Below are positions 17,741 through 25,473 of a DNA stretch of 64,000 nucleotides, piece after piece (the stretch's first letter is position 1; each line of letters opens with the position of its first letter). The notes below the pieces were generated by a model. That model worked only from the letters and a program-made list of their open reading frames with translations, searched no databases and was not told the origin of the DNA. The stretch lies in the NCBI GenBank assembly GCA_963809715.1, contig CAWEKO010000003.1, positions 310,001 to 374,000 on the forward strand, given 5' to 3'. A program made the translations under genes and the position numbers. Source of the DNA: Bog-473 sp963809715. Its GTDB lineage: Bacteria > Actinomycetota > Acidimicrobiia > Acidimicrobiales > RAAP-2.

Positions 17741-18135
17741 CCCGATCGGTCGACGACCTCCTGGCTCAGGCGCGCCTCGACATCGAGCGGGTCGACCCGA
17801 GCGAGTTCGAGCGGTTGCAGGCCGAGGGCGCGTTGGTGGTCGACATTCGGCCCGAGCGTCAGCGGGCGGAGGAAGGCGAACTGCCGTTCGGGATCGTGGT
17901 CGAGCGCAACGTGCTCGAGTGGCGGTTCGACCTCCTGGGCGATCATGCGCTGCCTGAGGTCGAAGGGTACGACCAGCTGGTGGTCGTCGTGTGTTCTGAA
18001 GGCTACGCCTCGAGCTTTGCCGCGGCCTCGTTGCACCAACTCGGGTTCGTCCTGGCCGCCGACCTCAAAGGCGGATATCGGGCCTGGCGGGCCTGGCGGG
18101 GCGACCCCGTGCCGGAGGTCGCTGTCGCCCGCTAG
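17737..18135 (+). CDS. Single-domain rhodanese-like protein
   Basis: 132 aa. The rhodanese fold shows GALVVDIRPERQR (CH2A-like) and the active-site loop VVCSEGYASSFAAASL with the persulfide-forming Cys. The C-terminal LKGGYRAWRAW is typical. GTG start overlaps the cysteine dioxygenase stop by four bases. Cysteine dioxygenase and rhodanese are repeatedly linked in bacteria, including as fusions, where the rhodanese processes sulfane sulfur. That role is inferred here. Confidence 0.86.
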   Translation: MTRSVDDLLAQARLDIERVDPSEFERLQAEGALVVDIRPERQRAEEGELPFGIVVERNVLEWRFDLLGDHALPEVEGYDQLVVVVCSEGYASSFAAASLHQLGFVLAADLKGGYRAWRAWRGDPVPEVAVAR

Positions 18136-18204
18136 CCGTCCGACCGAATCTGGCCTCGCCCTCTTCCGTCGTACTGGCCATCGCGCGCGCCCACCACGGG
18201 AGCG

Positions 18205-18405
18205 GTGTCGCACCGGCCCTCGGTCCGGTCGCCGTCGCTGGTCACGGGCCCGGCCTATCACCGGCTCCACCACTCGGCGGACAGTCAGGATGTCAATCTC
18301 GGCGTCGTGCTCACCGTGTGGGACCACCTGGCCCGCATAGCCCAGCGTCCTCAGCGGAGGGTGCGCCCTGCGCCACCGGCCCGGCCGGCCGTCCGGTTCC
18401 CGTGA
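18205..18405 (+). pseudogene. Remnant of a sterol desaturase/fatty acid hydroxylase gene
   Basis: A short open stretch contains TGPAYHRLHHSADSQDVNLG followed by VVLTVWDHLAR. This matches the C-terminal histidine box of the fatty acid hydroxylase superfamily (HRxHH, then N-G-x-x-L-x-x-WD). The membrane helices and the first two histidine boxes are absent upstream, where the rhodanese gene ends, and the reading after WDHLAR degenerates into Arg/Pro-rich sequence. It is best read as a decayed gene end covering roughly 18247-18336. Nothing else was seen in the 330-base gap. Confidence 0.6.
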
Positions 18406-18464
18406 GCAGGCCGGCGCACGTTCGGGAGCGGCCGGCCTCATGGCCCGCCAGCTCATGGAGCCCT

Positions 18465-19112
18465 TCAGCCCGAACTGACGGCGACGGTGGTGCCGCGCAC
18501 TCGCCCGGGGGGCAAGGACCGTCCGCTCAACATCAGGACGAGCGCCTGGCCCGGTCCGGAGACGACGTCTCCCGTGCCGAGGGACCACTCCATGTCGTCG
18601 GCCTCCAGTCGCACGCCGGAGAGCTCGACGCCGAAGGGGTTGGGCCCGTCGGGGACACCGAGGAGGTCGAGCACGGCGCGCACCCGCGCCTCGGGGACCT
18701 TTCGATCGAGCGGCACGGCCTCAATGATGTCGAGTCCGTGAATGACACAATGCGTCAGCGCTCCCTCGACGCCCCCGCCCGGCGGGCGCCAGGAGTGCAA
18801 GACGTCGGAGCGCAGATCGTCGAGCAGCCGAGCGACGGGGAGCGCCCCGTCGCGGTCCGCCACGACATTGGACAGGCGGGTGAAGTCACCACCCGCCGCC
18901 TGCAACTCGGCCATGAACGCCGGCCCCGAATAGCGCGCCGGCATCGTCAGATGGGCCACCACCTCGCGGGTGCGCCAGCCCTCGCACAGCGAGGCGGCGT
19001 CCCACACCTCGACGGGAGAGGAGGCGAGGAGGTCGGCCAGCGCAAGGTACTCCTCGGCGATGGCCCTGGGCAGGTCGGGATCGGAGGCCTGGTTCGCGCG
19101 CACGGGCGTCAC
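18465..19112 (-). CDS. TIGR03083/DinB-like maleylpyruvate isomerase family protein
   Basis: 215 aa four-helix-bundle protein of the actinobacterial group related to mycothiol-dependent maleylpyruvate isomerase. The N-terminal domain shows ASLCEGWRTREVVAHLTMPA, and a metal-binding His set is spread as VVAHL and LTHCVIHGLDI. A C-terminal SCP2-like segment ends in GTTVAVSSG. Last gene of an ArsR-AHSA1-TIGR03083 operon; its GTG overlaps the AHSA1 stop by four bases. Thiol-dependent isomerase or transferase activity is inferred, and the substrate is unknown. Confidence 0.78.
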   Translation of the reverse strand: MTPVRANQASDPDLPRAIAEEYLALADLLASSPVEVWDAASLCEGWRTREVVAHLTMPARYSGPAFMAELQAAGGDFTRLSNVVADRDGALPVARLLDDLRSDVLHSWRPPGGGVEGALTHCVIHGLDIIEAVPLDRKVPEARVRAVLDLLGVPDGPNPFGVELSGVRLEADDMEWSLGTGDVVSGPGQALVLMLSGRSLPPGRVRGTTVAVSSG

Positions 19113-19567
19113 CCTTTCGAGTCCGACGCGGCGAGCGTGGCCAGGTAGTCGGCGAAGCGGTCGAGTGACGAAAGGAACCCGGCCTGGGCCTCGGCCGAAC
19201 TGAACGCCTCCGGGACGTTGACCTGGTGGATCTGTACCTCGGTGCGGCCGTCGGCCAGCTCGACGAATTCGGACGTCACCCGCATGCCGGTGCCCGGTTC
19301 TGTCCAGACGAGTCGCTCGGGTGCACGTACCTCGTCATAGATCGCGTGGGTCGGGTACTCGGTTCCGTCGGCGTCACTCACCATGACCGTCTTGAACACG
19401 CCGCCCGGTCTCGCATCCACGACGATCGTCTCGAGTGGTGTGCTGACGCCGGTCGGTCCCCAGAAATGCGTGAGGTGATCGGGATCGGTCATGCAGGTGA
19501 ACACGAGCTCCCGCGGCGCGTCGAAGACGCGGGTGAAGTGAAGTTCGGCTCGGGATGGTTCGCTCAT
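19109..19567 (-). CDS. SRPBCC/AHSA1 domain protein
   Basis: 152 aa START-like fold. RVFDAPRELVFTCMTDPDHLTHFWGP and the C-terminal GFLSSLDRFADYLA are standard for Aha1-C/AHSA1 proteins. Such proteins commonly pair with ArsR regulators in Actinobacteria and bind hydrophobic ligands. ATG at 19567 overlaps the ArsR stop by four bases, and the stop overlaps the next start, making a tight three-gene operon. Confidence 0.88.
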   Translation of the reverse strand: MSEPSRAELHFTRVFDAPRELVFTCMTDPDHLTHFWGPTGVSTPLETIVVDARPGGVFKTVMVSDADGTEYPTHAIYDEVRAPERLVWTEPGTGMRVTSEFVELADGRTEVQIHQVNVPEAFSSAEAQAGFLSSLDRFADYLATLAASDSKG

Positions 19568-19926
19568 GGCGACTTCCTTTTCTCTCGGTGATCTGTTCTC
19601 TGGACCTCGCGGAGGTGCGCGTCGAGCTTGTCGAACCGCTCATCCCAGATTTGGCGGTGCTGGTCGATCCAGTCGAGGGCGCTGTCGAGCGCGCGCACCT
19701 CGAGGTGGCAGGGCCGGAACTGCGCGTCCTTGTGCCGCGAGATCAGTCCGCCGCGCTCGAGCACCTTGAGATGCTTGGACACCGCGGGCAACGACATGTC
19801 GAAGGGAGCAGCCAGTTCGTTCACCGTTGCGTCACCCCGGGCCAGCCGGCTCACGATGGCCCGCCGAGTGGGGTCGGCCAGTGCGGCGAAGGCGGCATCG
19901 AGACGTTCGGCCGTCCGTGTGCTCAT
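19564..19926 (-). CDS. ArsR family transcriptional regulator
   Basis: 120 aa winged helix. ADPTRRAIVSRLARGDATVNELA and FDMSLPAVSKHLKVLERGGLI are the recognisable HTH, and the C-terminus is of the Trp-containing type found next to AHSA1 genes (SALDWIDQHRQIWDERFDKLD). No metal-binding Cys pair is present, so it is not a classical metal sensor. The promoter and operator directly before its ATG indicate autoregulation. Confidence 0.9.
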   Translation of the reverse strand: MSTRTAERLDAAFAALADPTRRAIVSRLARGDATVNELAAPFDMSLPAVSKHLKVLERGGLISRHKDAQFRPCHLEVRALDSALDWIDQHRQIWDERFDKLDAHLREVQRTDHREKRKSP

Positions 19927-19970
19927 GAGTGTTATTTAACCAAGAGGTTAGTTATCTGTCAAGTTAAATA
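19927..19970 (-). promoter_or_regulatory. ArsR operon promoter with two nested inverted repeats
   Basis: On the minus strand TTGACA (plus 19957-19962) and TTAAAT (plus 19934-19939) are 17 bases apart, and the ATG follows the -10 by seven bases, so the transcript should be leaderless. TAACC-AAGA-GGTTA (19937-19950) sits across the -10 and spacer, a typical ArsR operator. A second perfect pair, TATTTAAC (19933-19940) and GTTAAATA (19963-19970), encloses the whole promoter. Confidence 0.7.
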
Positions 19971-20034
19971 CGTGCCGGGCTTTGTTACGGTGCAGCGGAG
20001 AGGGATCCGCGCGACAACGAGGAGGAACCGCCAC

Positions 20035-20619
20035 ATGCTCGTGCAGGCCATCACCGGAACCACCCGCCAGGGCCGCTTCAGTGAGCTCGTCGCATCGTGG
20101 GTCATGGCGCGGCTGTCCGAGCACCCGGCGTTCGACGTTGAGCTGGTCGACCTGCGCGACCACGAGCTGCCGTTCTTCGACGGCGAGGCGCCGGCCCGGA
20201 CCGGACGGGACTACGGAAGCGACGCGGTGGCCCGCTTCGGCGAGGTGATCGACCGTGGGGACGGCTATCTGATCATGACCGGCGAGTACAACCATGGCTA
20301 TCCGGCCGTCTTGAAGAACGCCCTCGATTCCACCTTCCCCGAGTGGCGCCGCAAGCCGGTGGCGTTCGTCGGCTGGGGCAACACCGGCGGGGCCCGGGCG
20401 ATCGAGCAGTTGCGCCTGGTGGCGGTCGAGTTCGAAATGGCTCCGTTGCGCCACGCCGTCCACGTGCTGCCCGATGTCCTGATCGCGGTGCGGCAGGCGC
20501 CGGATCCGACCGACCTGGCCCACTTCGCCCCGCTCGAGCCCAGGCTCACGCTGTTGGCCGACGACCTGGCCTGGTGGCTGAGGGCGCTGGCCGCGGCACG
20601 GGCGGCCGACGCCTCGTAG
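20035..20619 (+). CDS. NADPH-dependent FMN reductase family protein
   Basis: 194 aa flavodoxin-like fold. The FMN phosphate loop is ITGTTRQGRFSELVASWV, followed by LRDHELPFFD and the conserved MTGEYNHGYPAVLKNALD. It should reduce FMN or quinones using NADPH. The ATG at 20035 has a strong GAGGAGG at 20019-20025; further upstream in-frame starts run through the divergent ArsR operon. It is divergent from ArsR across the operator region, so ArsR may control it too. Confidence 0.88.
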   Translation: MLVQAITGTTRQGRFSELVASWVMARLSEHPAFDVELVDLRDHELPFFDGEAPARTGRDYGSDAVARFGEVIDRGDGYLIMTGEYNHGYPAVLKNALDSTFPEWRRKPVAFVGWGNTGGARAIEQLRLVAVEFEMAPLRHAVHVLPDVLIAVRQAPDPTDLAHFAPLEPRLTLLADDLAWWLRALAAARAADAS

Positions 20620-20660
20620 GCCGGTACCCTCGGCCGCATGACAATCCTGAGGGAGCAGAC

Positions 20661-21416
20661 ATGAACGCTGGTCTCACTGCCCTGCGCTCGTCGGTCGAGC
20701 GTTTGCGCTCCACCACGACGGCCTTGGACGACGCGCAGCTCGTCGGGGCCTCGTACTGCAGCGAGTGGACGATCGCCGACGTGCTCTCGCACCTGGGCTC
20801 GGGCGCAGTGATCATGCAGCGGCGTCTGCAGGACGTCCAGGCCGGGACGGAGACGCCGGACGGTTTCGCACCGGCGGTCTGGGAGGAATGGAACGCCAAG
20901 TCACCCCGGGCCAAGACCGACGACGCGTTGGCGGCCGATCGCGCCCTGGTCGAGGCGTTGGAGGCGGTCAGCGACGAGGACGGCGCGGCCCTGACGTTCT
21001 CCATGGGGCCGCTGACGATCGACTTCCCGACCTACGTCGGCCTGCGCCTCAACGAGCACGTGTTCCACACCTGGGACGTGGAGGTCGCCTTGCACGGCGC
21101 GGCGACGCTGGCCGCGGACGCCGTGCCGCTGGTCGTGGACAATCTCGGCATGATCGCCCGCTACACGGCCCGGCCGATCGGAGAGCCCCGGACGATCGCC
21201 CTCCGCACGACCGATCCATCCCGTGACGTCACCGTGACGATCGGCGCCGAGGGTGTCGAGTACGCCGGGTCGGGCTCCGGTGAGCCGGACCTGGTCCTGC
21301 CGGCCGAGGCGTTGTGCCGCCTGGTCTACGGGCGCCTCGACCCCGACCACACCGCGGCCTTCACGGGCGACGGTGAAGCCCTCGACGTGTTGCGCCGGGT
21401 CTTCCCCGGTCCGTGA
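20661..21416 (+). CDS. TIGR03083/DinB-like maleylpyruvate isomerase family protein
   Basis: 251 aa. The N-terminal four-helix part has YCSEWTIADVLSHLGSGA and LRLNEHVFHTWDVEVAL with the probable metal-binding His residues. The C-terminal SCP2-like part ends in DGEALDVLRRVFPG. ATG at 20661 with GGGAG upstream at 20651-20655. A second member of the same family lies 1.5 kb away in the ArsR operon, but the two are quite different in sequence. Probably mycothiol- or thiol-linked; substrate unknown. Confidence 0.8.
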   Translation: MNAGLTALRSSVERLRSTTTALDDAQLVGASYCSEWTIADVLSHLGSGAVIMQRRLQDVQAGTETPDGFAPAVWEEWNAKSPRAKTDDALAADRALVEALEAVSDEDGAALTFSMGPLTIDFPTYVGLRLNEHVFHTWDVEVALHGAATLAADAVPLVVDNLGMIARYTARPIGEPRTIALRTTDPSRDVTVTIGAEGVEYAGSGSGEPDLVLPAEALCRLVYGRLDPDHTAAFTGDGEALDVLRRVFPGP

Positions 21417-21436
21417 ACCGACAGGAAGGCACGACG

Positions 21437-22042
21437 ATGACCGACCCGGCCCGCACGGCATTGGTCATGATCGAATGCCAGCGCGGCGTGGTGGGTGATC
21501 TTTCGGTCCTCCCCGACCTGGCCACGGCGGCCGGACCCGTGCTCGAGACCATCGCCCGGCTGGCGCGGGAGGCCAGGCGCCACGGGGTCACCGTGGTCCA
21601 CCTCACTTACGCCCCGGTGGCGGAGGGCCGCTCCACCAACCTGCGCTCGCCTCTGACCAGGGCGACCGCTTCGACGTCTGTGTGGGGCCCGGAGCGACCG
21701 GGGGCCGAGGTCGTCCCGGCCATCGGAATCGAACCGGGGGACCTGGTCTTCGAGCGGCACCAGGGCATCTCCCCGGTCCATCGCACCGAGGTGCTCAGCG
21801 TGCTGCGCAACATGAACATCGACGAGGTGGTCGTGACCGGCGTCTCGACCAATCTGGCCGTTCCCGCCGTCGCGATCGGCGCGTCGGACGAGGATTTCTC
21901 CGTGGTCGTCGTGCCCGACGCCACCATCGGCGTTCCCGAGTCGCACCATCAGTCCATGCTCCGGTACTCGCTGGCCTTCGTGGCCCGCCTGTGCACCGCG
22001 GACGAGCTGGTGGCCGCCTGGCGGGACTCCGACCGCACCTGA
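21437..22042 (+). CDS. Isochorismatase-fold protein with an atypical active site
   Basis: 201 aa cysteine-hydrolase (isochorismatase/nicotinamidase) fold, with TALVMIECQRGVVGD, GVTVVHLTYAP and the loop VVTGVSTNLAVPAVAIGA. The usual Asp-Lys-Cys triad is not present. Glu13 stands where Asp is expected, Arg107/His108 occupy the Lys region, and Ser137 replaces the nucleophilic Cys. A subfamily with such changes exists in Actinobacteria; its reaction is unknown and may not be hydrolysis. ATG at 21437 with GGAAGG at 21424-21429, 20 bases after the previous gene on the same strand. Confidence 0.8.
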   Translation: MTDPARTALVMIECQRGVVGDLSVLPDLATAAGPVLETIARLAREARRHGVTVVHLTYAPVAEGRSTNLRSPLTRATASTSVWGPERPGAEVVPAIGIEPGDLVFERHQGISPVHRTEVLSVLRNMNIDEVVVTGVSTNLAVPAVAIGASDEDFSVVVVPDATIGVPESHHQSMLRYSLAFVARLCTADELVAAWRDSDRT

Positions 22043-22178
22043 GCGGCGTGCCGCGTCGGACGGGGACGACGCTGGATGTTCCACCGCCGGAGCGACGCGT
22101 CGCTCAGGGAACGGGCGAGCCGGCCTCGGATCGACGTGGCGTTTGCCGGCCGGCGCCCGGGTTGGCGAGGATGGGACC

Positions 22179-23015
22179 GTGCCGATTGCCCGCCTGAGCG
22201 CCGACGCAGGACCCGAGGAGGTGGCCGCCATGGTCGGCCGGGACGGGGCCGTCGTTGTCGAGAGCGTGGTCGGTGCCGACCTGCTCGACCGGATCGAGGC
22301 GGAGCTGAGGCCCTTTCTCGAGGCCACGCCGACCGGGCCCGACGACTTCAGCGGGAACCGGACCAGGCGCACCGGGTCGCTCATCGCCCGTTCCTCGGCC
22401 AGTCGCGAGCTGATCATGCACCCGCTGGCCCTGGGGACGGCCGGGACCTTCCTCGGTCACGCCACCAACTTCCAGCTCCACCTCACCCAGGCCATCGCCA
22501 TCGGGCCCCGAGAGTCGGCCCAACCCCTCCACCGTGACCAGTGGGCCTTCGATTTCTTCCCCTTCCCGTCGGGCTACGAGGTGCAGTGCAATTTCATCTG
22601 GGCCCTGACCGATTTCACCGAGGAGAACGGTGCGACCCGGGTCGTGCCGGGCAGCAACCTGGCGGAGGACCGGAGCTCCTTCGGGCCCGACGACACCGAA
22701 CCGGCCGAGATGTCCCGGGGCTCCGTCCTCTGCTACTCGGGTTCGGTGTACCACGGAGGTGGCGCCAACCGTTCGGAGCATACGCGCATCGGGTTGAACA
22801 TCACCTACAACGTGGCCTGGTTGCGCCAGGAGGAGAACCAGTACCTCTCCGTGCCGCGCGAGGTGGCCGCCACCTTGCCGACCGACCTCCTGCGGGTCAT
22901 GGGGTACGACCGGGGCGCCTACGCGTTGGGCTACATCGATGACCTGCGCGATCCGATCGAAGCGGTACGTCCGGGCCTCGGCTCGACGGGTTTCGCAGTC
23001 TCCTCACCGGAGTAA
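22179..23015 (+). CDS. Phytanoyl-CoA dioxygenase (PhyH) family protein
   Basis: 278 aa Fe(II)/2-oxoglutarate oxygenase. The facial triad is His118-x-Asp120 in PLHRDQWAFDF and distal His192 in SVYHGGGANRS, with the 2-oxoglutarate-binding Arg nearby (HTRIGLNITYN). The start is taken as GTG 22179 (GCGAGG upstream); a TTG at 22143 is also open. Members hydroxylate alpha carbons of acyl-CoAs or unrelated small molecules, so the substrate is open. A second PhyH protein lies two genes downstream. Confidence 0.85.
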   Translation: MPIARLSADAGPEEVAAMVGRDGAVVVESVVGADLLDRIEAELRPFLEATPTGPDDFSGNRTRRTGSLIARSSASRELIMHPLALGTAGTFLGHATNFQLHLTQAIAIGPRESAQPLHRDQWAFDFFPFPSGYEVQCNFIWALTDFTEENGATRVVPGSNLAEDRSSFGPDDTEPAEMSRGSVLCYSGSVYHGGGANRSEHTRIGLNITYNVAWLRQEENQYLSVPREVAATLPTDLLRVMGYDRGAYALGYIDDLRDPIEAVRPGLGSTGFAVSSPE

Positions 23016-23057
23016 GGGGTCAATCGTTCGCGGGCTGGCCCCCACTACCTTGGAAGC

Positions 23058-23543
23058 ATGCCAGTCGAGATCCGTCAGGCCTCCGTCGTGGACTACGACG
23101 AGCTCTACGAGGCTTTCACCCGCATTGCCAACGCGGGCGAGGGCTTTCCGCAAAAGGGACCGGTGGCCCGGGCCGAGTTCAACGAGTACTGGATCGACCA
23201 TTCCGCCGGCGTGTACGTGGCCAAGTTCGGTGGCTACCTGATCGGCGCGTCGTACATCAAGCCGAACTTCGTCGGTCGGGCGGCCCACATCGCCAACGCG
23301 GGCTACTTCGTGCTCGCGGCGTACAGGGGCACGGGTGCCGGCCGGGCGCTGGTGGAACACTCATTGCGCGAGGCGCGGCGGCTGGGCTTCGACGCCATGC
23401 TCTTCAACCTGGTCTTCGAGTCGAACTCGGCCCGCACCATGTACGCCAAGCTCGGGTTCGTCGAAATCGGCCGCATTCCCGACGCCGTCGAGGGAGAGGA
23501 TGCACTGATCTACTGGCGCAGCCTCGACGACGTCCCGTCGTGA
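23058..23543 (+). CDS. GNAT family N-acetyltransferase
   Basis: 161 aa. The acetyl-CoA pyrophosphate loop is visible as GYFVLAAYRGTGAGRALVEHSL, followed by LGFDAMLFNLVFESNSARTMYAKLGFVEIGRIPD. FxS-x-N-x-A-x-x-x-Y-x-K-x-G-F is the common GNAT C-terminal pattern. ATG start, 42 bases after the PhyH gene. Its stop overlaps the GTG of an enoyl-CoA hydratase gene. Substrate unknown, probably an amine or small metabolite. Confidence 0.86.
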   Translation: MPVEIRQASVVDYDELYEAFTRIANAGEGFPQKGPVARAEFNEYWIDHSAGVYVAKFGGYLIGASYIKPNFVGRAAHIANAGYFVLAAYRGTGAGRALVEHSLREARRLGFDAMLFNLVFESNSARTMYAKLGFVEIGRIPDAVEGEDALIYWRSLDDVPS

Positions 23544-24307
23544 GCCGCCCCGCCGACGTCACGGTCGAACGCGAGGGCGAGCACGTGGCCGTGGTCTGTC
23601 TGCACCGGCCGCCCAACAACTACTTCGACACCGCACTCGTGGCCGCCGTCGCCTCGGCCTACGAGGAGCTCGATGCCGCGGGATGGTGCCGGGCCATCGT
23701 GCTCGCCGCCGAAGGGAAGCACTTCTGCGCCGGCCTCGACTTCGCCGGCAACGCGGGGCAGGACATCGCCGAGCTCTACGCCCAGGCACGACGCCTCTTT
23801 GCGGCCCCGTTGCCCGTGGTGGCCGCGGTCCAGGGCGCAGCCGTCGGGGGCGGCTGCGGGTTGGCGCTCTCGGCCGACTTCCGGGTGGCCTCGCCGTCAT
23901 CGCGCTTCTCGGCCAATTTTGCCCGGCTCGGCTTCCATCACGGCTTCGCTCTCAGCGTCACGCTGCCCGCGGCGATCGGACGTCAGGCCGCAGCCGACCT
24001 GCTCCTGACCGGGCGGCGCGTCGGCGGCGAGGAGGCGCTGGCCCTCGGGCTGTGCGACCGGCTGGCACCCGAGGGTGAGAGCGAGTTGCGGGGAGCCGCC
24101 ACGGCCTACGCCGGCCAGCTGGCCGCCTCGGGCCCGCTCGCCACCCGGGCCATCCGGGCCACCCTGCGCCAGGGCCTGGTGGAGGAGGTCGGGGCCGCCA
24201 TGGCCCATGAGTGTGCCCAGCAACTCGCCCTGGCGGAGACGGCCGACTTCGCCGAGGGGGTGCGGGCCACGGCCGAGCGGCGGCCGCCGCACTTCACCGG
24301 GGCGTGA
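23540..24307 (+). CDS. Enoyl-CoA hydratase/isomerase family protein
   Basis: 255 aa crotonase-fold protein. VVCLHRPPNNYFDTALV, KHFCAGLDF and QGAAVGGGCGLALSADFRVAS give the fold and oxyanion hole. The catalytic Glu region reads ANFARLGFHHGFALSVTLP and lacks the PE motif, so the protein may catalyse a different crotonase reaction. GTG start inside the GNAT stop; its own stop overlaps the next GTG, so GNAT, hydratase and PhyH form a coupled operon. Confidence 0.84.
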   Translation: MSRPADVTVEREGEHVAVVCLHRPPNNYFDTALVAAVASAYEELDAAGWCRAIVLAAEGKHFCAGLDFAGNAGQDIAELYAQARRLFAAPLPVVAAVQGAAVGGGCGLALSADFRVASPSSRFSANFARLGFHHGFALSVTLPAAIGRQAAADLLLTGRRVGGEEALALGLCDRLAPEGESELRGAATAYAGQLAASGPLATRAIRATLRQGLVEEVGAAMAHECAQQLALAETADFAEGVRATAERRPPHFTGA

Positions 24308-25140
24308 GGGAGGCGCCCGACCCGGCCCGACACGAGCTCAACACCGCGTTCGCGTGGTCGAGGCACGGCGGACCGTTCCACCGGGTCACCGAGGAGCAGG
24401 CGTGTCAGTACGACGAGTCCGGCTATTTCCTCCTCGAGGGCGCGCTGGCGCCCGCGGAGGTGGACGCGCTCGTCGGGGCCATCGACCCACTCGAGGCGCA
24501 CACCGTTGCCGCCTTGCGAGAGCGTGAGGACGGGCGCTTCTTCATCGCCCGGGCCGACGAGATCACGTTCAGCACCCACCTGGTGACCCGCTCGCCCCTG
24601 CTGCGGCAGTTCACCTCGTCGCGTCTCTTCGCCGATCTGGCGGCCGATCTCATCGGACCCGACGTCCGCCTCTACTGGGACCAGGCCGTCTACAAGAAGC
24701 CCGGCACCGACTCCCCGTTTCCCTGGCACCAGGACAACGGCTATGCCTTCGTCGAACCGCAGCAGTACCTCACCTGTTGGGTCGCCCTGACCGATGCCAC
24801 GGAGGAGAACGGTTGCCCCTGGGTGGTGCCGGGCTTGCACCGGCTGGGCACCCTGGCTCACGAGTACACCGACATCGGGTTCGTGTGCCTGCGTGATCCC
24901 GTGGATGCGGTACCGGTACCGGCGCCGGCCGGCAGCATCGTGGTGTTCTCGTCGCTCACCCCGCACTCGACCGGTCCCAACCGGACCACCGTCGTGCGCA
25001 AGTCCTACATCGTGCAGTTCGCCCCGACCGGCGCGGAGGTGGTCCGGTCCGAGCCCGGTGGTCCTCCGACCCGGATCAGGGCCGACGACGCGGCACGCCA
25101 GTACGAGATCCTGCGCGCGGGGGCTCCGGTCACGCCATAG
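24304..25140 (+). CDS. Phytanoyl-CoA dioxygenase (PhyH) family protein
   Basis: 278 aa Fe(II)/2-oxoglutarate oxygenase. His142-x-Asp144 lies in FPWHQDNGYAFVEPQQYLT and distal His221 in LTPHSTGPNRTT, with Arg following. The C-terminal RKSYIVQF is typical. It is more like classical PhyH/EctD-type members (YWDQAVYKKPGTDSPFPWHQD) than the copy at 22.2 kb. GTG start at 24304 in a GTGA overlap. Two different PhyH genes in one cluster suggest two successive hydroxylations or related substrates. Confidence 0.86.
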   Translation: MREAPDPARHELNTAFAWSRHGGPFHRVTEEQACQYDESGYFLLEGALAPAEVDALVGAIDPLEAHTVAALREREDGRFFIARADEITFSTHLVTRSPLLRQFTSSRLFADLAADLIGPDVRLYWDQAVYKKPGTDSPFPWHQDNGYAFVEPQQYLTCWVALTDATEENGCPWVVPGLHRLGTLAHEYTDIGFVCLRDPVDAVPVPAPAGSIVVFSSLTPHSTGPNRTTVVRKSYIVQFAPTGAEVVRSEPGGPPTRIRADDAARQYEILRAGAPVTP

Positions 25141-25473
25141 GCGCCACGCCCGTCCGCCACTGCGGCCCGACCCGGTGTCGACCAGCGGCGCCGGGCGCGC
25201 CCGCGGGGTTGGGTGAGGTGTGTCGTCGCGACGGCCTGCTCGTCGCGGGCTGTGGTCTCCATGCTCGTGCTCCTGTCCGTGTGCTACATCGGTGATCTGC
25301 CGTCGCCGGCACACTGCACGCACGCCGTGTGGCCGCCCTGCGCGTCGCCTGGGAACGGGAGCAGGATCGCGGCGGAGGGCTCGCGCCGCCGGCACTAGGG
25401 TTGGTGGTCGGGGCACGAGCACGCAGCACAGGCAACACGAGCCGGACCACGGCAGAGCAGCAAGGGGGACCCG
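25141..25473. other. Intergenic region without recognised content
   Basis: About 330 bases between the second PhyH gene and the P450 gene. Open frames here have no family resemblance and unnatural Arg/Ala/Pro-rich composition. The 3' end supplies the AAGGGGGA-like ribosome binding site for the P450. No convincing terminator, promoter or RNA was identified. Confidence 0.4.
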
